Notes under the pieces: model-generated
Told to the model about the DNA's origin: nothing
The model's database searches: none
The model's input: only the letters and a program-made list of their open reading frames with translations
Part shown: positions 1 to 12,700 of the stretch, one piece after another
Layout: every line of letters starts with the position of its first letter
Position numbering within the stretch: position 1 is the first letter of the stretch
Source: Syngnathus acus
Lineage: Eukaryota > Chordata > Actinopteri > Syngnathiformes > Syngnathidae
Direction of reading: 5' to 3'
Length of the DNA stretch: 64,000 nucleotides
Assembly (NCBI RefSeq): GCF_901709675.1
Contig: NC_051089.1
Location: forward strand, 17,234,008 to 17,298,007
Position numbers and translations under genes: made by a program

Positions 1-745
1 CCGAGTGTGAAGCGGTCGGGATGAGGGTCAGCACCTCCAAATCCGAGTCCATGGTCCTCGATCGGAAAAGGGTGGAATGCCCTCTCCGGATCGGGGATGA
101 GATCCTGCCCCAAGTGGAGGAGTTTAAGTATCTTGGGGTCTTGTTCACGAGTGAGGGGAGGATGGAGCGCGAGATCGACAGGCGGATCGGTGCAGCATCG
201 GCAGTAATGCGGACTCTGTACCGGTCCGTCGTGGTAAAGAGAGAGCTGAGCCAAAAGGCAAAGCTCTCAATTTACCGGTCGATTTACGCTCCTACCCTCA
301 CCTATGGTCACGAGCTATGGGTCGTGACCGAAAGAACGAGATCCCAGATACAAGCGGCCGAAATGAGTTTTGTCCACAGGATGTCCGGGCTCTCCCTTAG
401 AGATAGGGTGAGAAGCTCGGTCATCCGGGAGAGACTCGGAGTAGAGTCGCTACTCCTCCACGTTGAGAGGAGCCAGATGAGGTGGCTCAGGCATCTCATC
501 AGGATGCCTCCTGGACGCCTCCCTGGGGAGGTGTTCCGGGCATGTCCCACCGGTAGGAGACCCCGGGGACGACCCAGGATGCGCTGGAGAGACTCTGTCT
601 CTCAGCTGGCCTGGGAACGCCTTGGGATCCCCCGGGATGAGCTGGATGAAGTGGCTGGGGAGAGGGAAGTCTGGGAGTCCCTCCTGAAGCTGCTGCCCCC
701 GCGACCCGACCCCGGATAAGCGGAAGAAGATGGATGGATGGATGG
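1..745 (+). mobile_element. Rex3 (RTE-clade LINE) copy 1, 3' part, cut by window start
   Basis: End of reverse-transcriptase ORF, stop at 717-719, short 3' UTR, then the GATG tandem tail to about 745. Nearly identical to the matching part of copy 2 on the other strand at 6040-6790. The 5' part lies outside the window. Confidence 0.93.
21..719 (+). CDS. Rex3 ORF, C-terminal part (partial, open from window start)
   Basis: 232 residues from the first Met in view; the frame is already open from the window start. This is the region after the RT catalytic motif: [11 protein letters not shown], then [16 protein letters not shown], the thumb/C-terminal segment, and the ending LLPPRPDPG. It encodes the same residues as the last 232 of copy 2. 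It is LINE machinery, not a host gene. Confidence 0.92.
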   Translation: MRVSTSKSESMVLDRKRVECPLRIGDEILPQVEEFKYLGVLFTSEGRMEREIDRRIGAASAVMRTLYRSVVVKRELSQKAKLSIYRSIYAPTLTYGHELWVVTERTRSQIQAAEMSFVHRMSGLSLRDRVRSSVIRERLGVESLLLHVERSQMRWLRHLIRMPPGRLPGEVFRACPTGRRPRGRPRMRWRDSVSQLAWERLGIPRDELDEVAGEREVWESLLKLLPPRPDPG

Positions 746-1799
746 AACTGTGTGCTTTGCAGTTTGTGTAGTAATAACACACAAGCAAGCGTATGTGAAG
801 TTCAATAGGCTCTGTGTATTTATAAATCAATGCAAAAGTTTTGGATAAAAACTTGATGTTTGTGTGACTCTTTGCAGGAGTGAATGAACTTTTTTCTGGC
901 TGTTATTGCCTGTTCATTTGGCTACCGAAGGTCAAGTCAGGCATTACATAAATATGTATATGTATCCCTCACACGTTTGTCTCACTGAATAGAGCAGAGA
1001 GGGTTGGGGTGGATGAAGATCTAGAACCTGTTTGTCTCATTTTTGACTTTGTAATTTGATTTAAGACTCTCAAAGGCATACGTCCATAAAGAAATCCAGA
1101 AGTTTGGTGACAACCTGCAGGTTACTACCATGGTAACAATAAAACTTTGGAGAACTACTTCCAGATGTTTTTCTGATACACTGTAAAACCATTGCAAACC
1201 TAATAGTTTCCTGATTGGTAGCTTTGCAGGTAGACGTGTGATCTGATTCAATCTTTTTGACATGTGCTATGTGTGCAACTTGAACTGCCCCGTAGAATGT
1301 GATATGCAAGAGTCACCTCTCCCACTGTGACATGGGTAAATATTCAGAAGTAATCTGAACTGAGCTGATGGAAGTAGAAACATCTGGAAAAGATTAATCA
1401 ACCAGCAGCCAACTCAATGAGCTCAGCTGGTTCAGTAGTAAAAGAAAAAGTCTTTGCTATGGGTGTATAAGGTCTAAGGATTTTCAAGAATCAACAGCGT
1501 GAAAAGAATCATTACAACAGCTCTGTATTTATTGACACCATTATTTGACTAAGGCCTATCAGCTGCTTGCATAATGGGAAAGGATCCGGTTCACTGGAAA
1601 CCCGAACGTTCAAAATAATTCAAGAGATTAAGTACACATTATTCCAAGTTTTGCGAAAAGTATTACAAACTTACATTTGTGAAGTTGATGGAACTAGTTG
1701 TGTTTTATGGGTAATTTGTACTCATAATTTCGGATTAAATTGAGCTGCACTAGTTTTTGGGTATGCATAACTTTGAAAACATAAATTAGCTTTAACTTA

Positions 1800-2219
1800 G
1801 GGTGTATTCAGACCTGACTGTTTGGTCCGCCTTAAACAGACCAGGGGTCGATTCTAACGCTGTTCCGGACCTTTGTGCAGGTGTGAATACATGCAAACGA
1901 ATCCTGGTGCGGATTAAAGAAACGGACCGAGACCCACTTTTTCAAGTGGTCTCGGTTTGCTTCCAAACGAACTCTGGTGAGGTTCGCTTCAGGTGTGAAT
2001 ACAAACAGCAAAGAACCGAACCAACAGCACAAATATGCAGAGCAGAAACACGTTTTTCTCCATTTCCGGGTCTGTGCTCTGTGTGCCGCCTGTCATTGCT
2101 GTCCAAAAATGCAAAATGTATAGTCTGAATAGGAACCGCACCAAACGAAAAAAATTAAGTCCGCTTTTGGCCCGAACCAAACAAGCGGATTAAAGGACTT
2201 TTCTGGTCTGAATACACCC
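1800..2219. mobile_element. Harbinger-like MITE with TTA target duplication
   Basis: Inverted ends GGGTGTATTCAGACC (15 bp perfect) at 1800 and 2219, flanked by TTA on both sides (1797-1799 and 2220-2222). 420 bp, no transposase. The 3-bp TTA duplication fits PIF/Harbinger or a related superfamily; assignment from TSD only. Confidence 0.7.
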
Positions 2220-2370
2220 TTAATGTCCAAGCGCTTTTCCAAGTAAGTAATCAATCCTGAAAATAAAATATTTGTCCTATTTTTCTTGAACACAAGTTTA
2301 TTTTTGGTTTATGGAAATTTCAATCATGCTTAGCTCACATCAAACTTATGCATGCGCACGTGCGTGTGCA

Positions 2371-2378
2371 TACAACAT

Positions 2379-2410
<32 letters not shown>

Positions 2411-2474
2411 CCACCCACCCACATGCACGCACACACACACACACACACACACGCACACACACACGCGCACACAG
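2371..2474. repeat. (CACG)n/(CA)n microsatellite
   Basis: Run of CACG tetramers, a short CCAC patch, then CA dinucleotides with scattered G. Confidence 0.95.
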
Positions 2475-3378
2475 TGTAACTTAATTGATCAAAAATCTCA
2501 AAGCAATACATAATAAATATGACAAAAATGTTTGCATTAAATATTTAAATTTTTAATACCTTACATTCTCTTTAAGACAAAACAAAGACATTTTACCATT
2601 TTGTGAGGCAGTAATTCTAATGTGCTCTTAATACATTAAAAGTACATTAAAATTCTAGTAACCATCTGCAGAGACTAACCAAATAGTACAGAATACTACT
2701 AGATTCTATTGTTCTTTACTTGTTAATCAAAATTAGTATGTCTCATGGGTGACATATAGACATTTGGAAACGCAAAATAACCCAAAAATGTGCAATGTAT
2801 GATAAAACATTCAAAAGAGAAACTCTTACCAGTACAAACTGGAGTATAATTGCTTTCAGACTGAACAAAGATGTCAGAAATTTCATAGACATATAAAGTC
2901 CCGTGAAAGTTGAGAATGATAAGTCCAAAAACATAAACTTGTTGACCACAGCATGTTCTCAAGTTACCACACTTAACATAAAGTTGCTTACTACATAGGT
3001 GTAGGTTTTAAACACATTAACACATTGTAATTATAATTAACATTAACCTCTAGATATACACACTTGTGGTGTGTACTGCATTTATCTATATAAACCAATA
3101 CTGAGCAGAAAAGTAAGTTTTGAGGACAATCACATTAAACTGGTTAACCAAGTTTGTTGTCACATAATCTGATACATTATAAAAATTAAAACTTCTCAAT
3201 ACTTTGAACTTTTACTCTTAACATAAAGTTGTTGGTCACTTCCTAATACCAAAGTGATATCATTGTTTTGGTGCTGCCTCCTGTGGGCTTGTCTTGACTT
3301 ATCTGGAAACTCCATTATTCAGGTACTCTGTCCTTGTCATTTAGTGTCTGAAATTTTTCAGACATCAACAAGAAGCCA
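2475..3378 (-). other. downstream of emilin1 stop; probable 3' UTR, no other gene seen
   Basis: AT-rich, no repeat that I recognise and no other coding signal. Probably contains the emilin1 3' UTR. I did not find a canonical AATAAA on the minus strand close to the stop, so the transcript end is unplaced. Confidence 0.4.
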
Positions 3379-3701
3379 TCACATATCTTCATAGAGAAGC
3401 ATCCCATTAAAGATGGTAAGTGGTTCCACAGAATGGGCCAGTTTTCCCATAACCAAGTCAATGCAGACTGTGTCCTGAGTCTGTAGGGGCAAGATGATAT
3501 TGAAAACAGCAAGAGAGCCTGGAGAGGTTTTAACTTCAGCCACAGGGTTGTTCTCCAGACCCTCAGGCTGATAGCCACCAGAATCCACCCGGGCCATGCC
3601 ATAGTTGGATTTAGAAAGAACTGCCTCTATCTTCTCATTCTTGTGGCCTGTTAGGATGGCGCTGAAAAAGTAGCGTCCATCAACTGGGGCAGTAAAAATA
3701 C
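3379..3701 (-). CDS. emilin1: emilin1 coding exon 13: C1q domain, second half and stop
   Basis: 323 nt with a CCTCAG acceptor. Starts [20 protein letters not shown] and ends [10 protein letters not shown] with TGA at 3379-3381. The surface loop [10 protein letters not shown] keeps the Glu (residue 1100 here) that corresponds to human Glu933, the known alpha4beta1 integrin-binding residue. The ending [12 protein letters not shown] aligns with human TIFSGALLYGDPELEHA, so the fish protein is five residues shorter at its C terminus. Confidence 0.96.
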
Positions 3702-6700
3702 CTGAGGAAGAGATGAGCATTTGCTTAAATAAACCTTGGAGACATAAATATCACGAGAACAAAAATGTATCAATATTCTAAATTGAAAATGAGACTTGAA
3801 GATCTGGATCTATTCACCTCATAGAGGGCCAGGCCAATTGTTGGCTTGTGAATCATTGACAAGAATAAATAAATTATGTTTACCTGTTCTGGGGTCATAG
3901 AAGTCACCTTCATTAACAAAGATCTTGTCAAAGATAATGGTCCCTGGAATCTCCATGGGAACAGTAAGGGCAGCAGAGAAGGACAATTTGGGTATATGAG
4001 CATCAGCACCTGGTAGTCCTGAAAATACAATTTTTTTACAAATTAGGATCTGATTTAATCACACACTTTGGGCTCCATTTTATCTTACTCATATTTCGTC
4101 CAAAAATCCTCCGATAGATACGAACTCTGATCAACCGATTAGAAACTCGGGTTCATGAATATTAGATCACTCCACATGAAAGCGCTACTCGTTAATGACC
4201 TCATCACAGACCATAATCTAAACATTTTGGTCTTTGCGAGACCTGGTTAAAACCTAATGAATCACTGCCGCTTAATGAGGCCTCGCCTCCAAATTTTGTG
4301 AGATTGCATGTTGCGCGTCCTTATAAAAAAGGTGGTGGTGAAGCCCTTATCTCCAATTCCGTTCTTAGACTTTTCTTAGACTCTTAGCACTCGTTCGATT
4401 AACGCACAGGTGTCAAACTCAAGGCCCGGGGGCCAGATACGGTTCGCCACATCATTTTATGTGGGCCGCGAAGACAAATTGTGCATCAAATTCGTGTGTC
4501 ATTACTAGAATTGCAAATTGTCTTCAGTTTTAATAACATCTTTTTTTAAAATATTTGACCAATTTTTACTCATGTGATTTGAAAACGAGTTATTTGTCAG
4601 TTTGTTTTGTAGCTTTTACTGTATATAATATGAGGTGCTCATACATTTATTTGGGTTGACAGTCATAATGGCCCTCCGAAAGAAGCTATGACTACAATGC
4701 GGCCCGCGAAAAAAATCAATTTGACACCCCTGGATTAACGCATTTAAAACTTTTGAAGTTCTCGTTGTCCGATCCACAGCCTTGCGATTGTTTTATCTCG
4801 CTGTTATTTAACGTCCACCCGGGGCTTACTCTGGTTTCCTGGCTGAATTTTCAGAATTCATGGCTGACCTAGTGACAAATGCGGATAATATAATAATTAT
4901 GGGGGATTTCAATATCCATATAAATGTACCGTCAGAGCCACTTACTCTGGCGTTTCAGACAGTAATTGATAACGTTCGGTTTTACGCAAGCAATACAGGC
5001 AGCAACGCATAAGAATGAAAATACCTTAGATCTGGTATTATCCCAAGGATTGGCAACCTCAAATATAATGGTACTGCCATACACTACTGTTATGTCCGAA
5101 CACTACCTAATAAAATCAGAAATTTTAGCTCTCTGTCAATGACAGGAGTGCAATTAAAGTTACAGCAGCCGTAATAGTAACTTCGTAATTGTGATTGCGC
5201 TCTCTGAGTTACTGCCACCGGCTACTGCCGCATATATTGGCTCAATTGATAATCTTACAAATGAATTCAACGCGACACTGTCAATTGCCATCGACTCTGT
5301 AGCGCCTCTACGTCTTAAAACTCTCTGTAGAAAGTCTACTCCGTGTTTCACGGATGAAACACGTACGCTTAAACAATTATGTAGAAAGCTTGCAAAAAGT
5401 TTGGACACCCCTGGTCTAGAGCATTTTCTATTCGGTCTCCAGAGCTTTGGAATGCCCTACCGATAGATATCAGAACTGCTACCTCAGTAGAAACATTTAA
5501 AGTACGATTAAAGAAACATTTTTATGCCATGGCCTTTAATTAACCTGTGGTGGCCGATTTGGCTGGAGTTTGTGTTTGCTGCAGAGCCTTTAAAAAAGTC
5601 AACCCCAAACGTTTCTTTACAATAATATGTTGTATGTTGCCCCCATTAGTCTAAATACGGCATTCTGATTAATATTGCATTTGCGGAATATGAGTTAAAC
5701 TAAGTTAATCCCAAACAATTTTGGTGTGACTAATCCAAAAAAGGTAAAAACAAAAGTCTTCCATCTTTCAAGACCACACCGCAAAAAGTTGACATACATT
5801 GTACAGCCAACTCAAGAAAACAAGGGATTCACCAGAAGCAAATAACAAGCTTTATTGCACAAAGCCCTAATCTAAATGAAAACTTTTAGGGTGATATGAA
5901 GAGGACTGTGTAAAAGGCATACCCATATTTTAAAAATGTTTCTTTACACGAATGATTTAAAAAAATACGCTGATCTACCCCAACCTCAAAAAAGACTGAA
6001 TAGAATCAAATCGCAAGACACTCCAATTACATGAACGTCCATCCATCCATCTTCTTCCGCTTATCCGGGGTCGGGTCGCGGGGGCAGCAGCTTCAGGAGG
6101 GACTCCCAGACTTCCCTCTCCCCAGCCACTTCATCCAGCTCATCCCGGGGGATCCCAAGGCGTTCCCAGGCCAGCTGAGAGACAGAGTCTCTCCAGCGCA
6201 TCCTGGGTCGTCCCCGGGGTCTCCTACCGGTGGGACATGCCCGGAACACCTCCCCAGGGAGGCGTCCAGGAGGCATCCTGATGAGATGCCTGAGCCACCT
6301 CATCTGGCTCCTCTCAACGTGGAGGAGTAGCGACTCTACTCCGAGTCTCTCCCGGATGACCGAGCTTCTCACCCTATCTCTAAGGGAGAGCCCGGACATC
6401 CTGTGGACAAAACTCATTTCGGCCGCTTGTATCTGGGATCTCGTTCTTTCGGTAACGACCCATAGCTCGTGACCATAGGTGAGGGTAGGAGCGTAAATCG
6501 ACCGGTAAATTGAGAGCTTTGCCTTTTGGCTCAGCTCTCTCTTTACCACGACGGACCGGTACAGAGTCCGCATTACTGCCGACGCTGCACCGATCCGCCT
6601 GTCGATCTCGCGCTCCATCCTCCCCTCACTCGTGAACAAGACCCCAAGATACTTAAACTCCTCCACTTGGGGCAGGATCTCATCCCCGATCCGGAGAGGG

Positions 6701-9700
6701 CATTCCACCCTTTTCCGATCGAGGACCATGGACTCGGATTTGGAGGTGCTGACCCTCATCCCGACCGCTTCACACTCGGCTGCGAACCGCTCCAGTGAGA
6801 GCTGGAGATCACGGCCTGAAGAAGCCAACAGCACCACGTCGTCTGCAAAAAGCAGAGACGTGATGCTGAGGTCCCCAAACCGGACACCCTCAACGCCTCG
6901 GCCGCGCCTAGAAATTCTGTCCATAAAAATTATGAACAGAATCGGTGACAAAGGGCAGCCTTGGCGGAGTCCAACCCTCACTGGGAACGAATCCGACTTA
7001 CTGCCGGAAATGCGGACCAAACTCTGGCATCGGTGATACAGGGACCGAACCGCCCTTATCAGTTGGCTCGGTACCCCGTACTCCCGAAGCACCCCCCACA
7101 GAACCTCCCGAGGGACACGGTCGAACGCCTTCTCCAAGTCCACAAAACACATGTGGACTGGTTGGGCAAACTCCCATGCACCCTCGAGGATCCTGCTGAG
7201 GGTGAAGAGCTGGTCCACTGTTCCACGGCCAGGACGAAAGCCACACTGTTCCTCCTGAATCCGAGGTTCGACCTCCCGACGGACCCTCCTCTCCAGCACC
7301 CCTGAATAGACCTTACCAGGGAGGCTGAGGAGTGTAATTCCCCTGTAATTGGAACACACCCTCCGGTCCCCCTTCTTAAAGAGGGGAACCACCACCCCAG
7401 TCTGCCAATCCAGAGGCACTGTCCCCGATGTCCACGCGATGCTGTAGAGACGTGTCAGCCATGACAGCCCCACAACATCCAGAGCCCTTAAGAAATCCGG
7501 GCGGATCTCATCCACCCCCGGGGCCCTGCCACCGAGGAGTTTTTTAACTACCTCAGTGACTTCGACCCCAGAGATTGGAGAGTCCGCCTCAGAGTCCCCA
7601 GGCCCTGCTTCCACAATGGAAGGCGTGTCGGTGGAATTGAGGAGGTCTTCGAAATATTCTCCCCACCGACACACGACGTCCCGAGTCGAGGTCAGCAGCA
7701 CGCCATCTCTACTGTAAACAGTGTTGACGTTGCACTGCTTCCCCCTCCTGAGACGCCGGATGGTGGACCAGAATTTCCTCGAAGCCGTCCTGAAGTCATT
7801 CTCCATGGCCTCGCCAAACTCCTCCCACGTCCGGGTTTTTGCCTCAGCAACCGCCGAAGCCGCGTTCCGCTTGGCCATCCGGTACCTGTCAGGTGCCTCC
7901 GGAGTCCCGCAGGCCAAAACGGCCCGATAGGACTCCTTCTTCAGCTTGACGGCATCCCTTACCGCCGGTGTCCACCAGCGGGTTCGGGGATTGCCGCCAC
8001 GACAGGCACCAATGACCTTACGGCCACAGCTCCGGAACAAGGTCCACTCGGACTCAATGTCCCCCGCCTCCCCCGGGACGTGGGAAAACCTCTGCCGGAG
8101 GTGGGAGTTGAAGCTCTTCCTGACAGGGGATTCCGCCAGACGTTCCCAGCAGACCCTCACAGAGCGTTTGGGTCTGCCAGGTCGGACCGGCATCTTCCCC
8201 CACCATCGGAGCCAACCCACCACCAGGTGGTGATCAGTTGACAGCTCCGCCCCTCTCTTCGCCCGAGTGTCCAAAACATGCGGCCGCAAATCCGATGACA
8301 CGACTACAAAGTCGATCATCGAACTGCGGCCTAGGGTGTCCTGGTGCCAAGTGCACACATGGACACCCTTATGTTTGAACATGGTGTTCATTATAGAAAA
8401 TCCGTGTCGAGCACAGAAGTCCAATAATAGAACACCGCTCGGGTTCAGATCGGGGGGGCCGTTCCTCCCAATCACGCCCTTCCAGGTCTCACTGTCATTG
8501 CCCACGTGAGCATTGAAGTCACCCAGTAGAACGATGGAGTCCCCAGAAGGAGCGCTCTCCAGCACCCCCTCCAGGGACTCCAAGAAGGGTGGGTACTCTG
8601 AGCTGCCGTTTGGTGCATAGACACAAACAACAGTCAGGACCCGTCCCCCCACCCGAAGGCGGAGGGAGGCTACCCTCTCGTTTACCGGGGTGAAGCCCAA
8701 TGTGCAGGCGCCCAGCCGGGGGGCAATAAGTATACCCACACCTGCTCAACGCCTCTCACCGTGGGCAACTCCAGAGTGGAAGAGAGTCCATCCCCTCTCG
8801 AGAGGGCTTGAACCGGAACCCAAACTGTGCGTGGAGGCAAGTCCGACTATATCTAGTCGGAACTTTTCTGCCTCGCACACCAGCTCGGGCTCCTTTCCAG
8901 CCAGAGAGGTGACATTCCATGTCCCAAGAGCCAGCTTCTGCAGCCGGGGATCAGACCGCCAAGGTCCCTGCCTTTGGCCGCCGCCCAGCTTGCACTGCAC
9001 CCGACCCCTTTGGCCCCTCCCACAGGTGGTGAGCCCATGGGAAGGGGGACCCACATTTCCTTTTCGGGCTGTGCCCGGCCACCAGACGCTCGCCTTCGAG
9101 CCCCGCCTCCAGGCCTGGCTCCAGAGGGGGGCCCCGGTGACCCGCGTCCGGGCGAGGGAAATCTGTGTCCATATATCTTTTTCATCATAAGGGGCTTTTT
9201 GAGCCGTGCTTTGTCTGGCCCCTCACCTAGGACCCGTTTGCCATGGGTGACCCTACCAGGGGCATGAAGCCCCAGACAACATGGCTCCTAGGATCATAGG
9301 GGCACGCAAACCCCTCCACCACGATAAGGTGACGACTCACGGAGGGGTTACATGAACGTCTTAATTTATAAGATTTCTCCTGCACTTACCTGGCAGGCCA
9401 CGTATTCCACTTTCTCCGGGTCTTCCAGATGGTCCAGGTGGCCCTTGGGGACCTGGCAGCCCATTGAAGCCTCTCTCTCCAGGAGGTCCAGGCGGGCCTG
9501 TAATATGAGTAAAATGAGTTTATTAGTTATAACAGAGTAATAAGTTTGAAGCCAACTCATGTGCATCTCATACTCTTGACTAGGGGTGTAAATCGCGGGT
9601 TTTGTCACGATACGATATCATATCGATACAAAGGAACACGATACGATATTTGCCGATATCTTAAAGCCTGCTGTGATTCATTCACGATACATCACGATAT

Positions 9701-12700
9701 AGTGCTCTACGATCGATATAGAACAATATCCTGATTTATAACAATTCATACGCAAAATCAACAAGGTACTGCAAACTCTTTATTTAGGAAATTACAAAGT
9801 GCTTCCAAACGAATGACTTGAAGCCCAAAGGGGAGCGAATTTCCTCGTCTTCTTGGACACTAGCCATAGCACCAGCCCAGGAGCCGCGTAGTTGTCGGCT
9901 CCCCTTTCACGTGCCTGCTCTGCTCACAACACAACACGCCGCGCACTGCTCCCGGAAAGAGGAAGCAAGCAACAATGAACTGGATTTCAAAATAAAGTCG
10001 CGTCTAATGTCCGAGGTAAAAAACGGGCGATATAGATCGATGTGATGTGAGTCACCCCGCTCACTCTTTGTTCGATCTTCTGCCCTCTGGGAAGAGGTAC
10101 GGGAGCCTGCGCTCCCGCACCACCAGACGCACCAACAGCTTCATACTCCAGGCTGTTAGGATCCTGAACTCTCTCCCCCTTCTGCGTAGCGTCCTGTACT
10201 TTTGCGCTATATTCTGACTGTCTGCTGTATGCACACTTGCTCCGTTTTGCTCCTCTTATTTATTGTGTTATTTGTTTATTTATTATTTATTCATCGCTCT
10301 TATTATTCATTGTTTGTGCCTTCTTGTTTTTATTTTGCCTTGCTCATGGCGGTTTGTATCAACATACCGTATTTTTCGGACTAAAAGTCGCCCCGGAATA
10401 TAGGTTGCATTAGCCATAAAATGCACAATAACGTGAAAAAAAAACATATATAAGTTGCACCGGAGTACAAGTCGCATTTTTGGGGAAACTTTATTTGACA
10501 AAATACAACACCAACAACAGACATGAATAGGCAACATTAGGGTAAACGATACGGTATGCTAACGTTACATAAACACAAACGAGGAACTGAGAAGGTGCCT
10601 GACGTGACATATTAACAGTTATTCAAATAACTATAAGATAAATAACAGGTTTATCAAACCATCCGTTTCACTCCAAATCATTAAATTGATAGTCGCCTCC
10701 TGACCGACTCCACAATAGTGGACTGAGCGTGCTAGAACCTTTCTGACGCCCAAGCCAGGCTGAACACTGCAAAACCCAGGTGTGGCACTGCTAGAGAGCT
10801 CCCCCTGACCAGATGCTGTGCGAAGCCAACCTTTTCCAATTTTTCCATTTCCCATTTTTGTTCTTACCTTTTTCTTTCAACCGTGATGTAGCGAGGTATT
10901 ACTGTATACATTTGCTTGAGAATAAAGATGGCCACCAAAAAACATCCCATGTCAAGGTGGGTCTCACAAGACGTACTAACTGTAAAATTCATGCTGGAAT
11001 TGCAAATCCGAAGATAACAACATGGTGTGGCTGAAATGAACTGCAGACTATTCTCTTTTAAGCGTGTAATAAATTTGGAATGAGCTGAAGTCAACAGTGA
11101 AACCCTGTAAACACCCTTTGACTTAATTGAGAGCAGACCATGTTTAAAGTGAATCAGACTTTTATAGCCATACATGCAGGTGAGCCTAAATCTGTTGTGG
11201 ACAGTACAGCCAGAACAGGAGGAAAAAAGAATAAAGAGACAATTTGAGCAACTTGTTTATGAGCTATGATTAGGTGATTTATCTGCTTTTTGGGTGTCCA
11301 ACCTGGAGATACTTTGCAGATAAATTATGTGGTCATGTCTTTTTTTTTTTTATACATAGAACATACGGCAATACTGTTTACACAGATCTCTGGCCATAGA
11401 GGACAAATACAAAATCTGTTTTAAAATTGCCATAAAACATGGGAAATAGTAATTGCAGAAACAAATCGTACATATATGTAGTACAGTAATTTTTTACTAC
11501 TGTATCTGCTGATACTGCATTTTTACATATAAAGCAAAAGTAGTCACAAGTAGACATTTCTGTCACACTTCCAGTCATTTTCCCAACTATAAACATAAAC
11601 CGAATTACCAAACACCTTTGCTAAACAATCAAACAAACAAATATAAGTAATATGCTGTAATATGATAAATAAATGGATTTTTAGGCTGGTTGAATTGATT
11701 TAAGTTCACTTTATATCATGTTATTCTGAGCCCCTGAATCGTCCATAAACATAAGTGCAGTAAGTGCGCGAGGAGAGGGTGGACTGTCTCTGCTTGTGCA
11801 GTCAAGTCGTGAGCTGGCGCAAGGCTAAGCAGAGGGGAAGAAAAGGGGGATCCCAGACAAGTGTGATTGTGAGCCAAGCTTTAAGCTAAGTACCCCTCAG
11901 CTCTTTCCTTTGCGCACCAAGTTTAAAGTTTGTGATTTTACTTGGGATAACGTTTTACAAGAATATTTTTGTAGTTTCTTGAGAATAAGCTACACTCATG
12001 TATGTAATTAACCACAAAATCACAGCTTTTTTCCCCATATCCTCATGAATATGAAGCTCTGTCAGTAGCTTCAACTGCAGATTACGAGGCATTCGTCCCT
12101 TCGTCCAGTGTCTTCAAAGGTGTGGAAGTGTAAAAAAAAAGGATGGGTCACATTCATTAAATTTGAGCCTTTTTTCAATCCTTCAGCAGCCCTTACACAT
12201 AAAAACATGTCTTCTAAGACTTAACCCCTCGCACACTTGCAATTTCTCTGTGTCACACAGGTCCTTGGCTTATGTCAGCATTGACAAATTACATAAAGAG
12301 CTGAAGTGTTACCTGCATAGTAATTTGTATCTCATTATGTTTTTCAAAGATATTTGAAATGACAAGTCTCTTCAGCAGGCGGCTCGGTGGGGCACTGGGT
12401 AGCACGTCCGCCTCACAGTTAGGAGGGTGCGGGTTCGATTCCACCTCCGGCCCTCCCTGTGTGGAGTTTGCATGTTCTCCCCGGGCCCGCGTGGGTTTTC
12501 TCCGGGCACTCCGGTTTCCTCCAACATCCCAAAAACATGCTTGGTAGGCTGATTGAGCACTCCAAATTGTCCCTAGGTGTGAGTGCGAGTGCGAATGGTT
12601 GTTTGTCTCTGTGTGCCCTGCGATTGGCTGGCAACCGGTTCAGGGTGTCCCCCGCCTACTGCCCGTGACGCTGGGATGGGCTCCAGCACACCCACGACCC

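Larger units (their letters stand above)
6040..9347 (-). mobile_element. Rex3 (RTE-clade LINE) copy 2, near full length
   Basis: 3308 bp inserted in emilin1 intron 11 in the same orientation as the gene. Perfect 13-bp target duplication TTACATGAACGTC at 6027-6039 and 9348-9360. GATG-type tail at the 3' end and a defined hairpin at the 5' end. The regions used as Rex3 PCR primer sites (from memory) are present near 6943 and 7390. Confidence 0.95.

Noticed and set aside
61-830. Long minus-strand frames opposite Rex3 copy 1 (and equivalents at 6031-7305 and 57510-59887)
   Set aside because: Shadows of the Rex3 coding strand; high GC makes the antisense frames open.
3770-4030. 86-codon frame over emilin1 exon 12
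   Set aside because: Different frame from the coding one; the true reading frame comes from the splice phases.
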